This document shows positions 33,457 to 41,721 of a DNA stretch of 64,000 nt, piece by piece. The DNA lies in assembly GCA_049324115.1 (NCBI GenBank), contig JBMOMN010000008.1, positions 62,001 through 126,000 on the forward strand, written 5' to 3'. Both the position numbers and the translations under genes were made by a program. The notes below the pieces were generated by a model. The model saw nothing but the letters and a program-made list of their open reading frames with translations, ran no database searches and had not been told where the DNA came from. The stretch's first letter is position 1. Each line of letters starts with the position of its first letter. The stretch is from UBA5796 sp040752455 (GTDB lineage Bacteria; Chloroflexota; Anaerolineae; Anaerolineales; Villigracilaceae).

Positions 33457-36450
33457 CTAACCCGATAACCACTCCAAAAAGACCCGGACCACCTCCGGGT
33501 CGAAGTGACGGCCTGCCTGTTGGCGGATATAAGCCAGGGCTTTCTTTTTGGGCCACGCCCTGCGATACGGCCGATCGGAACACAGGGCATCCCAAACGTC
33601 CACTACGGCAAAGATCCGCGCGGCCAGGGGGATCTGCTCGCCGATCAACCCACGCGGGTAGCCTGTGCCATCCCACCGCTCATGGTGGCAATATGGAATA
33701 TCAATGGCTGATCTCAAATAGGCGATGGGAAAAAGCATGTCGTAGGCAAACTTGGGGTGGAGTCGCATGACCGCTTGCTCTTCTTCTGTCAAAGGCCCTT
33801 TTTTCAGCAGGATCGAGTCGGGGATGCCCATTTTCCCGATGTCGTGAAGCAACGCGCCCCGGCGCACGAATACAAGCTCGCTCACGCCCACCCCCAAGGC
33901 CCGCGCGAGGCTGACCGTCAGATCGGCGACGCGTTGGGTATGGCCTGCCGTCTCCTGGTCGCGCAGTTCGAGCGCGTGGGACCAGCCCTCCAGGGTGCGG
34001 TCATACGCCAAAGTCAACTCTTCGGCCTGGAAGACCGTCTTTTCGTGCAGCCTCATGCGATGCACGGCATTCCCCGCAATTTCAGCCAGGGTGGTGAGCA
34101 GGCGCATCTCTTCGTCCATCAATTCACGCGGCGCTTGAACAGAAACGAGCATCACCCCGGATACTTCCTGCGCGGTTTGAATGGGTACGCACACGCCTCC
34201 CCAGCCCGCCGGAATTTGGAACGGAAAAGCTGATCCGGCCAGCGGATCGCTGGCAAACTCACGCGAGGTGTAAGCTTCGCCGTTGGCAATTACGAAACCG
34301 GTAATACCTTCGCTCCACTTTATGGGCATTTGTTTTATGGGTTCCAACCAGCCGCGCCCGATCGGGGGATAAATGAAATCTGTCGCCGGGTCATAAATCG
34401 AGATCATCCCTGCTTCGGCATCCAGCGCCTTTAGCGTTTCGTCCAGGAGGAGTGGAAGCATTTCGTCCAAGGTATGCGCGGCGCGTAACGCGGCGGATAT
34501 GTCCGAAAGAGCCTCCAATTCGTCCATCTGGCGGCGCATGGCTTCCTCCGCCTGTTTGAGTTCCGTGATGTCCCGTCCGGTGGACACGAAATGGGTGATA
34601 TTCTTTTGCGCGTCTTTGATGGGCGTGATGGTTTTGAGTTCGTAATATAAACGCCCATCCTTCTTCCGGTTGATAAGCTGGGAACGATATACTTTGCCGG
34701 CCAGGATTGTGTCCCAAAGATCTTTATAGAACTCCTGGGGGTGCTGGCCGGATTTCAGCAACCTGGGAGTCTGACCGATCGCTTCATCCCTCGTATAGCC
34801 GGTAATCTCCTCGAAGGCATGGTTGACGTATTCGATGACCCCGTCCTTGTCACAAATGTACACACTATCAGCCGTCTGTTCGACCACGCTGGAAAGTTTT
34901 TTAGTCTCGGTAAACAGGCGGGCATTTTCGATTGCTACTGCAACCTGGTCGGCGATGGTTTGGGCGAGATGGATCTCACCGGACGTCAGCTCGCGCTGCT
35001 CGTTCGCCGTGTATAGTTCGATGATGCCCACCGTGCGGTTGCCTATCTGCAAAGGCACCATGAACACCAAAGCCCGCCCATACAGGTGCAGCAAGGCCAC
35101 CTCGGCAGGGTCCGCCTCGGGGTCGTCTGCCCGCACGATCAGAGTCCGTCCGTTTTCGACCACATAAGCCGTCGCCGGATAATCGGACAACGGGTAAGAG
35201 ACGCCAACTTCCTCGTCCTTATGCGGCCGGCCAGACTTGACATAAACCGTCAGCGTCCGAACTGACCTGTTGATGGGATCGTATTCGGATATCGCACAAT
35301 GCTCCAACTGCAAGACACCGGTCATGGAGTGGGTCACATACGAAAGCACTTCCTCAAGCTCAAGGCTGGACGACAAAGTCCGGGCTATATCCAATAAGGT
35401 TGTCAGTTGGGCCTCGTGTTGACGGCTTTCTTCATACAAGCGAGCATTCACCACAAGACGGGCCGCGTGAGCAGCAAGCATTTGGATCAGGTGCAATTCG
35501 TGTGACGTGAAATTGCGTGGGGTAATGCTGTCCCAAATTTCGGCTTCGCCAACCACCTGCCCTCCTAACGTGAGGGGTATCAGCAATGCCGACTTGACAT
35601 CATAATCTTTCAACTGATTTCTTTCGGTCTCTGATAATTCCGGATCGTCCACCTGAAAAGTCCTTATGGTGGCTTTCATAATTGCCTGCTCGGTTGCCGG
35701 AAAATCGTGCAAAAAATATTTGCGCCCCAAATCCGATTTGCGCTCCCTGGGTAACGCTGTTTCACTCCAATATTCGGCGATTACTGTCAATGTCTGCTGG
35801 TTTAGATCAACTTGCATGATGTAACCGCTAGTAGCCGCCAGGGTTTCAGTGAGATGGCGGGCCAGCTCCCGAAGTACGACTTGCGGCTCGAGGCTCGAAC
35901 TGAGATCCTTCGTGGCCGCATACAAAGTTTCCAGATCGGAGACAGCCACTTCAAGTTCGGACATGTAACGGTGCAAAATTTCCCCAAGCGCCCGGGTAAT
36001 CCACCCGATGAACCCGATCAGGAACGCCCGCGAAAAGATCACCGCCAGAGGCAGTTGTTCCAGTGAAGCGGGAATGAGCATCATGTAAAGGACAGGAGCC
36101 GCGCTCAAAACGATGAGACCCTGTACCCGCCCAAGCAAAAGCGGATAGACTGCCACCAGAACAAAATACCACAGCAGGAAAAAACTCCCTGTCCCGCCGG
36201 TGGTAAGCATCAAAAGCCATCCGATGGTCAATATACAAAAGGCGCGGACACCGACTGCATACCCCACCCGCCGCGCGAACAAACCCAGCACGCCTAAAAG
36301 CGCAACAACTCCAACCGCAATCCAATGCCAGGGTTGGGCGCCTCGAAGGGATAACATCAAGACCCCATGAACACTGATGGCAAGCGGAACCAACGGCTCC
36401 AGTCTTGCAATTTGTGTTTGTACTAAGGCGGTCTTATGAGACTTGGTCAT
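33457..36450 (-). CDS. Membrane GAF/PAS sensor with HD-GYP domain
   Basis: The 997-residue protein has five or six N-terminal helices (20-165), GAF (190-345), GAF (360-510), PAS (520-640, ending in GRDITELKQAEEAM), GAF (650-790) and HD-GYP (810-990). LLHDIGKMGIPDSILL, CHHERWDGTGYPRGL and FAVVDVWDALCSDRPYR are complete, so it should degrade c-di-GMP. The order of domains and many segments match the protein at 20826-24386, pointing to duplication with gain or loss of one PAS domain. It is transcribed alone. Confidence 0.9.
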   Translation of the reverse strand: MTKSHKTALVQTQIARLEPLVPLAISVHGVLMLSLRGAQPWHWIAVGVVALLGVLGLFARRVGYAVGVRAFCILTIGWLLMLTTGGTGSFFLLWYFVLVAVYPLLLGRVQGLIVLSAAPVLYMMLIPASLEQLPLAVIFSRAFLIGFIGWITRALGEILHRYMSELEVAVSDLETLYAATKDLSSSLEPQVVLRELARHLTETLAATSGYIMQVDLNQQTLTVIAEYWSETALPRERKSDLGRKYFLHDFPATEQAIMKATIRTFQVDDPELSETERNQLKDYDVKSALLIPLTLGGQVVGEAEIWDSITPRNFTSHELHLIQMLAAHAARLVVNARLYEESRQHEAQLTTLLDIARTLSSSLELEEVLSYVTHSMTGVLQLEHCAISEYDPINRSVRTLTVYVKSGRPHKDEEVGVSYPLSDYPATAYVVENGRTLIVRADDPEADPAEVALLHLYGRALVFMVPLQIGNRTVGIIELYTANEQRELTSGEIHLAQTIADQVAVAIENARLFTETKKLSSVVEQTADSVYICDKDGVIEYVNHAFEEITGYTRDEAIGQTPRLLKSGQHPQEFYKDLWDTILAGKVYRSQLINRKKDGRLYYELKTITPIKDAQKNITHFVSTGRDITELKQAEEAMRRQMDELEALSDISAALRAAHTLDEMLPLLLDETLKALDAEAGMISIYDPATDFIYPPIGRGWLEPIKQMPIKWSEGITGFVIANGEAYTSREFASDPLAGSAFPFQIPAGWGGVCVPIQTAQEVSGVMLVSVQAPRELMDEEMRLLTTLAEIAGNAVHRMRLHEKTVFQAEELTLAYDRTLEGWSHALELRDQETAGHTQRVADLTVSLARALGVGVSELVFVRRGALLHDIGKMGIPDSILLKKGPLTEEEQAVMRLHPKFAYDMLFPIAYLRSAIDIPYCHHERWDGTGYPRGLIGEQIPLAARIFAVVDVWDALCSDRPYRRAWPKKKALAYIRQQAGRHFDPEVVRVFLEWLSG

Positions 36451-36770
36451 GCGCCCGCGCCTCTGCTTATTTCAATTCCATTCGTCTCGGTCCTTTTTGC
36501 TTATAGTATATCCCCAGATAACCCTTCATGCCCAATTATTGGATCATGGACAAGTTACAAATAAGTAATTCTGGCTCTCCCGCAATTAACGTGAAAGAGC
36601 CTAAACACAAAGTAACACGAAGGCTCTCAAAGGGAGAAAAGGCGCACTGTCAGACGCGTTTTTCCTTCGTGGACTTTGTGTTCCTTCGTGTTTCAAAGGT
36701 TTTCCCGGAAAAAACGGGAGAGCCGTAATTATCAAAGCCAAAACGCGCCCTTGCGGACGCGTTTTCGATC
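36451..36770. other. 320-bp intergenic region with a MITE-like element
   Basis: Between the HD-GYP gene and the tRNA-Ser gene the only recognisable content is the MITE-like element at 36573-36724 and a short GGACGCGTTTT palindromic stretch near 36742-36765. Confidence 0.6.
36573..36724. mobile_element. MITE-like element, copy 1
   Basis: The 152-bp element has terminal inverted repeats GGCTCTCCCG and CGGGAGAGCC and is flanked by GTAATT on both sides (36565-36570 and 36725-36730), a candidate target-site duplication. A second copy lies inverted at 40563-40714. No transposase is encoded. Confidence 0.75.
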
Positions 36771-36862
36771 TGGCGGGGAGGGCGGGATTCGAACCCGCGG
36801 CTGAGTTTAATCCCAGCACTCACTTAGCAGGCGAGCCCAATCGGCCTCTCTGGCACCTCCCC
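36771..36862 (-). tRNA. tRNA-Ser (GCT anticodon)
   Basis: The minus strand folds as a class II tRNA with acceptor GGGGAGG/CCTCCCC, anticodon stem CTCGC/GTGAG around loop CTGCTAA (anticodon GCT), a long variable arm, a T arm with GGTTCGAATCC, discriminator G and an encoded CCA. It reads AGC/AGT codons. Confidence 0.95.
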
Positions 36863-36904
36863 AATTCGGTTTATATTTGAAGATTTTTGAGTGATGGCAG
36901 TTGA

Positions 36905-36945
36905 TTGACGACAATCGTAAATCCAAAATCGCAAATCGTCAATCG
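36905..36945. repeat. STRR-like repeat between two tRNA-Ser genes
   Basis: Variants of AATCGTAAATC and AATCGCAAATCGTC abut the 3' end of the downstream-numbered tRNA gene. Same family as 5933-5982 and 44795-44843. Confidence 0.65.
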
Positions 36946-36947
36946 TG

Positions 36948-37032
36948 CGGAGGGAGTGGGATTCGAACCCACGATGGATTGCTCCATACCTGTTTTCAAG
37001 ACAGGCGCCTTAGGCCGCTCGGCCATCCCTCC
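36948..37032 (-). tRNA. tRNA-Ser (TGA anticodon)
   Basis: The minus strand gives acceptor GGAGGGA/TCCCTCC, anticodon stem CCTGT/ACAGG with loop CTTGAAA (anticodon TGA), a class II variable arm and T arm GGTTCGAATCC. Unlike its neighbour it has no encoded CCA (CAC follows the discriminator G). Confidence 0.95.
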
Positions 37033-37214
37033 GAGCGCACCGATTTTACCATAAAACCGAAGGCCAATCGCCGCCCCCGGCAACGAGATGGGCATCTACC
37101 GAATATGCGGGAGGTCGGAAATAACAAAAATGTGGGTGATTCGTTAACCGGATGCAAAGTTTATCCGGCTATAATGACCCCCATGTTTCACGGCAGGTAA
37201 TTCTCTCCTCTCTC

Positions 37215-37246
37215 AGTGGCGCGCTTACAGGCGCGCCACACTTTTA
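37215..37246. terminator. GC-rich hairpin with short T-tract
   Basis: GTGGCGCGC and GCGCGCCAC form a 9-bp stem with loop TTACAG, followed by ACTTTT. No clear upstream plus-strand gene ends here, so it may instead be a dispersed palindrome. Confidence 0.4.
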
Positions 37247-37252
37247 ACGGCT

Positions 37253-37328
37253 ATATAATACCCACGCTCACGAATTGCGCTTTCCTACCCGATAAAAAGC
37301 GCAATTTGTGACCGCCCTGGGTATAATC
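37253..37328. repeat. TATAATACCCA palindromic element, copy 2, carrying the coaBC -10 box
   Basis: TATAATACCCA...TCACGAATTGCGCTTT is mirrored by AAAGCGCAATTTGTGA...TGGGTATAAT. The right tip supplies a perfect TATAAT (37322-37327) 8 nt before the coaBC ATG. Confidence 0.7.
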
Positions 37329-37335
37329 GGGTTAT

Positions 37336-38550
37336 ATGAGCGTTTTGTCGGATAAAAAGATCATTCTTGGCGTGACCGGCTCGATTGCCGCCTACAAGGC
37401 CGCCGACCTGGCCTCCAGGTTGACCCAGGCCGGAGCGCGCCTGGACGTGATCCTGACGCGGGGGGCCGGGCAGTTCCTCACCCCCCTGACGTTCCAATCC
37501 GTCACCGGGCGGAAGGCCTTTACCGAAGCGGACCTGTGGGGTGGGGAGGCGCATGTGCTCCACGTGGGGCTGGGACACGCAGCCGACCTGCTCGTCATCG
37601 CGCCCTGCACGGCCAATACGATCGCAAAGATGGCCCACGGGTTGGCCGATAACCTGTTGACCATCACCGCCCTGGCCATGCGCGGGCCGATCCTGGTTGC
37701 GCCGGCCATGGACGTGGGCATGTACGAACATCCCGCCACCCAGGCCAATCTCGAAACCCTGCGCGGGCGCGGCGTCCACTTCGCCGGGCCGGCCGAGGGA
37801 CGTATGGCCTCCGGGCTGGTGGGGCTGGGGCGGATGCTCGAACCGGCCGAGATCGTCGGCCACATCCGCCGGGTGCTGGGCCGGACGGGCCGGCTGGCCG
37901 GGAAGAAAATCGTCGTTTCGGCGGGGGGGACGCAGGAACCGATTGACCCGGTGCGTGTGATCACCAACAAATCTTCGGGACGGCAGGGCTACGCCCTGGC
38001 CCAGGCTGCCATGGATGCGGGTGCAGACGTGACCCTTGTCACCGCGCCGACGGGGCTGGTCCCGCCGGTCGGGGCCCAAGTGGTGGAGGCGAGGTCCTCC
38101 GGCGAGATGCTGGAGGCCGTGCTCTCGGCCTGCGCCGACGCCGACGCGCTCGTCATGGCGGCCGCGGTGGCTGATTTCCGCCCGGCGCGGGTCTCGCAAA
38201 ACAAGCTCAAGAAGCGGGACGGCATTCCCCAGGTCACGCTCGAGGCCGCGCCGGACGTCCTGGCAACGGTGGCAGGCCAACGGTCCGGGATGAAGCGCCT
38301 GAAAGCCGTGGTGGGGTTCGCGGCCGAAAGCCGCGACCTGATCGGGAACGCCTCCGCTAAATTGTCCTCCAAAAAATTGGATTTGATCGTGGCCAACGAT
38401 ATTTCCTCCAGCGATGCAGGTTTTGCGGTGGAGACCAACCGGGTCACGTTGTTGTACCCCGATGACCGTCGGGAGTCTCTGCCCCTGATGTCGAAAACGG
38501 ATGTGGCGGAAATCATCATTGAAAAGGTCGCTTCATTGCTGGAGATTTGA
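37336..38550 (+). CDS. coaBC: Bifunctional phosphopantothenoylcysteine decarboxylase/synthetase
   Basis: The 404-residue protein joins the flavin-dependent CoaC domain (about 1-185) and the CoaB synthetase domain (about 190-404). LGVTGSIAAYKAADLA, the active-site His in HVGLGHAADLLVIAPCTANTI (first part HVGLGHAAD) and APAMDVGMY mark CoaC; VSAGGTQEPIDPVR and ITNKSSGRQGYALA mark CoaB. The Cys often present as LACG is Ser-Gly here (MASGLVGLGRM), a variation seen in the family. A TATAAT box 8 nt upstream indicates a leaderless or near-leaderless mRNA. Confidence 0.93.
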   Translation: MSVLSDKKIILGVTGSIAAYKAADLASRLTQAGARLDVILTRGAGQFLTPLTFQSVTGRKAFTEADLWGGEAHVLHVGLGHAADLLVIAPCTANTIAKMAHGLADNLLTITALAMRGPILVAPAMDVGMYEHPATQANLETLRGRGVHFAGPAEGRMASGLVGLGRMLEPAEIVGHIRRVLGRTGRLAGKKIVVSAGGTQEPIDPVRVITNKSSGRQGYALAQAAMDAGADVTLVTAPTGLVPPVGAQVVEARSSGEMLEAVLSACADADALVMAAAVADFRPARVSQNKLKKRDGIPQVTLEAAPDVLATVAGQRSGMKRLKAVVGFAAESRDLIGNASAKLSSKKLDLIVANDISSSDAGFAVETNRVTLLYPDDRRESLPLMSKTDVAEIIIEKVASLLEI

Positions 38551-38551
38551 T

Positions 38552-39286
38552 ATGCGTGTTTTGGTCATCTCGGATATTCACGCGAACCTGGTCGCCCTGG
38601 AGGCTGTGCTGGCGGATACCGGCACGGTGGACGAGGTCTGGTGCCTGGGCGATACGGTCGGTTACGGCCCGGACCCGAACGGCTGTGTGGAACGCCTGCG
38701 CGGCATTCCCAACCTGGGACTGTGCGTGGCGGGCAACCACGATGCGGCCGTGCTGGGCGACATGCCTTTTGTGGAGTTCAACCACGATGCCCGCCGCTCC
38801 CTGGAGTGGCAGCGGGAGGCCCTGACCGGTGAAAACGCGGATTTCCTGCGTTCATTGCCGACCTCGAAACAGGTCTGCGGCGACGTCACGATTGCCCACG
38901 GCAGCCCGCGCGACCCCACCTGGGAATACATCCTGAACACGCTGGCGGCGCGGCTGAATTTCGAAGCCTTCGATACCGATTTTTGCTTCGTGGGCCATTC
39001 GCACGTGCAGAGCATCTTTTATTACAACAAGGAACGCGACCGTATCTCGCTGGATGTGCCGCGGGAGGGCAAGCTGATCGAACTCAAACCGCGCACCATC
39101 ATCAATCCTGGTTCGGTCGGGCAGCCGCGCGACCGCGACCCGCGCTCGGCCTACGCCATCTACGATTCCGAGTCCCGTACCTGGGAGTCGCGCCGCGTGG
39201 TCTACGATATCCCCGCGGTGCAAAGGGAGATCATCGCTGCCGGTTTGCCCGAACGTCACGCCCTGCGCCTTGCGGAAGGGTGGTGA
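38552..39286 (+). CDS. Calcineurin-like metallophosphoesterase (YfcE/MJ0936 group)
   Basis: The 244-residue protein begins MRVLVISDIHANLVALEAVL and has the metal-binding blocks DxH (SDIHAN), GDxxGYG (LGDTVGYGPDP), GNHD (AGNHDAAVLG), HGSP and GHSHV, then NPGSVGQPRDRDPRSAYA. It is expected to hydrolyse phosphodiesters; the physiological substrate is unknown. The ATG at 38552 overlaps nothing but lies one base after the coaBC stop, so the two genes are cotranscribed. Confidence 0.9.
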   Translation: MRVLVISDIHANLVALEAVLADTGTVDEVWCLGDTVGYGPDPNGCVERLRGIPNLGLCVAGNHDAAVLGDMPFVEFNHDARRSLEWQREALTGENADFLRSLPTSKQVCGDVTIAHGSPRDPTWEYILNTLAARLNFEAFDTDFCFVGHSHVQSIFYYNKERDRISLDVPREGKLIELKPRTIINPGSVGQPRDRDPRSAYAIYDSESRTWESRRVVYDIPAVQREIIAAGLPERHALRLAEGW

Positions 39287-39360
39287 GGTCGGAACATTTC
39301 CCCGGCCCTGGGCGTCAGGGGGATGCAAATCACCTTACGCCCCTTGAAGAGGAGAATCCC

Positions 39361-40314
39361 ATGAAACGCACAGTCTACGTCTTTATTCTGTTCGCCCTGT
39401 TATTGAGCGCCTGCGGTGCTGCGAGCACCCCCGCCCCCGATGTCTATCTGTTTGATGCTGGCGGCGGTTCGGACGGGGTCTATGAAGAACGCCAGGCCAT
39501 GCCCGAGGCCCCGGCAGTGCCTGCCCCGATGGAAGCGCCCATGGACGAGAGCGATTCCGCCCTGCCGGATGCGCAGGAACGCCTCGTGATCCAGAACGCC
39601 GACCTGGCCGTCGTCGTGGCCGACCCGAAGGCCAAGATGGCGCAGATCACCCAACTGGCCGAGAGCCTGGGCGGGTACGTCGTTTCGACCTACATGTATA
39701 TGACGACCGCTCCCAACGGTGCCGAAGTGCCCGAAGGCTCGGTGACGGTGCGCGTCCCGGCGGAGAAGCTGGAAGAAGTGCTGGAGCAGATCAAAGCCGA
39801 CGCCATCGAGGTCCAGTCCGAGAACCGCTCCGGGCAGGACGTGACCGCCGAATACGTGGACCTGGCTTCCCGTCTAAAGACGCATGAGCAGGCTGCGGAG
39901 CAGTTGAGTGAAATCCTGAGCCAGAAAACCGAATCCGCTGAGGTCCTGGATGTCTTCAACCAATTGGTCTACCATCGTGAGCAGATCGAACTCATCAAGG
40001 GCCAGATGAAATATTACGAGGAAGCCGCGGCCCTGTCGGCGGTCAGCGTGCGCTTGATCGCCGAAGAAGCGATCCAGCCGCTGGAGATCGGCGGGTGGAA
40101 GCCCCAGGGCGCAGCCCGAGACGCCATCCAGAGGCTGATCTACTTCCTGCAGGATTTCGTGGATTTCGCGATCCGGTTCTTCCTGTACTACCTGTGGGTG
40201 ATCCTGCTGGCGGTTGCCCTGCCCGTCTACCTGGTCTTCCTGGGCGTGCGGGCTGTGGTGCGCCGCAGGCGCAAATCGAAGAAGGTGGTCGCTGCCCCGC
40301 CGCCGCAGGAGTGA
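39361..40314 (+). CDS. DUF4349-type lipoprotein
   Basis: The 317-residue protein has a lipobox (FALLLSACGAAS), a Pro/Ala/Glu-rich linker (residues 40-80), a DUF4349-like body (RLVIQNADLAVVVADPKAKM, SVTVRVPAEKLEEVLEQI, DVTAEYVDLASRLKTHE) with a coiled-coil portion (about 175-225), and a C-terminal membrane helix followed by a basic tail RRRRKSKK. The family is common and uncharacterised; an envelope role is likely. AAGAGGAG precedes the ATG. A terminator follows. Confidence 0.85.
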   Translation: MKRTVYVFILFALLLSACGAASTPAPDVYLFDAGGGSDGVYEERQAMPEAPAVPAPMEAPMDESDSALPDAQERLVIQNADLAVVVADPKAKMAQITQLAESLGGYVVSTYMYMTTAPNGAEVPEGSVTVRVPAEKLEEVLEQIKADAIEVQSENRSGQDVTAEYVDLASRLKTHEQAAEQLSEILSQKTESAEVLDVFNQLVYHREQIELIKGQMKYYEEAAALSAVSVRLIAEEAIQPLEIGGWKPQGAARDAIQRLIYFLQDFVDFAIRFFLYYLWVILLAVALPVYLVFLGVRAVVRRRRKSKKVVAAPPPQE

Positions 40315-40334
40315 TCCTCCGACAATAACCCCAG

Positions 40335-40367
40335 CCCCTGGAGATCAAGAGACCTCCAGGGGTTTTT
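40335..40367 (+). terminator. Terminator of the coaBC-DUF4349 transcript
   Basis: CCCCTGGAG and CTCCAGGGG form a 9-bp stem with an 8-9 nt loop, followed by TTTTT. Confidence 0.9.
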
Positions 40368-40562
40368 CTGTATTTGGTGGGATATACCGGCAGGGGCGAC
40401 CCGCAGGCGCCAAAAAACCCGACTTTTGGAAAACGTAAAGGAACCCCAAGATTCCCCCCATGTTTCATCGGGAACTTTAAGAAATTCGGCTCTTCAGGAT
40501 CAAGTGGGGTGGAAACCCGTTTTACCACAGAGCGCACTGAGAGCACGGAGATTTTAAAAGGC

Positions 40563-40714
40563 GGCTCTCCCGTTTTTGACGGGAAAAACCTTTTAAAACA
40601 CGAAGGAACACCAAGTCAACGAAGGAAAATCTTTACGGCAAGGCGCTTTTTTCCCTTTGAGAGCCTTCGTGTGACTTTGTGTTTAGGCTCTTTCCCGTTT
40701 GTTACGGAAGAGCC
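40563..40714. mobile_element. MITE-like element, copy 2 (inverted, nested)
   Basis: The reverse complement matches copy 1 over its length (blocks such as AAGAGCCTAAACACAAAGT and CACGAAGGCTCTCAAAGGG). Terminal repeats are GGCTCTCCCG and CGGAAGAGCC, flanked by TAAAAGG at 40555-40561 and 40715-40721. It interrupts a CACAGAG/CTCTGTG palindrome (about 40525-40775). Confidence 0.75.
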
Positions 40715-40827
40715 TAAAAGGTTTTCTCTGTAGACTCTGTGACCTCAATGGTGAATAAATGGGCGACCCCACCAAATACCAGAGAGCCAGAAATTCTTTG
40801 CGCTCTTCCCTGGCACCGCCCGCCATG

Positions 40828-40885
40828 ACAGTCCCCGAAGCGCAGCGGAGCGGGACTACAGTCCCCGAAGCGCAGCGGAGCGGGA
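40828..40885. repeat. Two 28-bp direct repeats containing a palindrome
   Basis: ACAGTCCCCGAAGCGCAGCG (first 20 bp) plus GAGCGGGA is repeated with a 30-bp period. Each unit holds the inverted pair CCCCG/CGGGA around GCGCAGCGG. Confidence 0.7.
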
Positions 40886-40920
40886 GGGCAGGTGCGCGGC
40901 CTTCGCGGTGAAAAAGGTTT

Positions 40921-40953
40921 TGGCAGTAGAGTCTGCCATACAAAAGGTATAAT
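40921..40953 (+). promoter_or_regulatory. rsmG promoter region with operator-like palindrome
   Basis: TGGCAGTAGAGTCTGCCA (40921-40938) is a perfect 6+6 palindrome just upstream of TATAAT (40948-40953). The ATG lies 9 nt after the -10 box. Confidence 0.5.
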
Positions 40954-40962
40954 TCCGGCGGT

Positions 40963-41673
40963 ATGGAAAAACTCGCCCGCGAAGCCCAGCAGCTCTTCGG
41001 CGTCCACCTGACCGGACGCCAGACCATTGCCCTGCTCACCTACGAGCGCGAACTTTTGGAATGGAACCAGAGATACAACCTGACCGCCATCCGCGACGAG
41101 GAGGGCATCCGCACCAAACATTTCCTCGACTCGTTCTCCTGCATCCAGGCCTGGAAGGCCAGCCCACCCCTCCGGCTGGTGGACGTGGGCAGCGGGGCGG
41201 GATTCCCCGGCCTGCCGCTCAAGATCCTCTACCCCTCGGTGCAGGTGACGCTGGTCGAGTCGGTCGGCAAAAAAGTCACTTTCCTCCATCATATCGTCAA
41301 GACCCTCAACCTGGAGGGCGTGGAAGTTATCAAGGCCCGCGCCGAAGAACTGGGACAGATGCCGGCCTACCGCGAGAAATACGATTGGGCCGTGGCCCGG
41401 GCCGTGGCCAACCTGCGGGTGCTGTCCGAGTACCTGCTGCCGCTGGTGCGCGTCGGCGGGACGATGCTCTCGCAAAAGGGCGAAAGCGGCCCGGCGGAGG
41501 CGCACGCGGCCGAAAAGGCCATCAAACTGCTCGGCGGGCGGGTGCGCCAGTTGCTGCCGGTCACGCTGCCGGGGGTCGTCGAGGAGCGCTACCTCGTGCT
41601 GGTGGATAAGGTGGCAGCCACGCCTCCGGCTTTCCCGCGCAAGCCCGGGGTCCCGACCAAGAACCCGTTGTGA
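40963..41673 (+). CDS. rsmG: 16S rRNA m7G527 methyltransferase
   Basis: The 236-residue protein (GidB) methylates G527 of 16S rRNA with SAM. LEWNQRYNLTAIRDEEGI, the SAM-binding motif LVDVGSGAGFPGLPLKI, TLVESVGKKVTFL and DWAVARAVANLRVLSEYLLPL are all diagnostic. Length is as expected. The TATAAT box 9 nt upstream and lack of a ribosome site suggest a leaderless message. The exonuclease-WYL gene follows 48 bp downstream and may share the transcript. Confidence 0.95.
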   Translation: MEKLAREAQQLFGVHLTGRQTIALLTYERELLEWNQRYNLTAIRDEEGIRTKHFLDSFSCIQAWKASPPLRLVDVGSGAGFPGLPLKILYPSVQVTLVESVGKKVTFLHHIVKTLNLEGVEVIKARAEELGQMPAYREKYDWAVARAVANLRVLSEYLLPLVRVGGTMLSQKGESGPAEAHAAEKAIKLLGGRVRQLLPVTLPGVVEERYLVLVDKVAATPPAFPRKPGVPTKNPL

Positions 41674-41721
41674 TTGCCCGCCTATCATCAAAACACTTTC
41701 ATCACGCCAGGTAAATCCCCC

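Larger units (their letters stand above)
40315..40962. other. 648-bp gene-free region built of repeats
   Basis: It holds a terminator, a MITE-like element nested in a CACAGAG/CTCTGTG palindrome, a pair of 28-bp direct repeats and the rsmG promoter. No coding sequence was found. Confidence 0.7.

Noticed and set aside
36451..36770. Insertion sequence with transposase
   Set aside because: The element is only 152 bp and encodes no plausible protein; it fits a MITE-like remnant instead.
40828..40885. Direct repeats considered as a CRISPR fragment
   Set aside because: Only two units with a 2-bp gap, no spacer-sized intervals and no cas genes.
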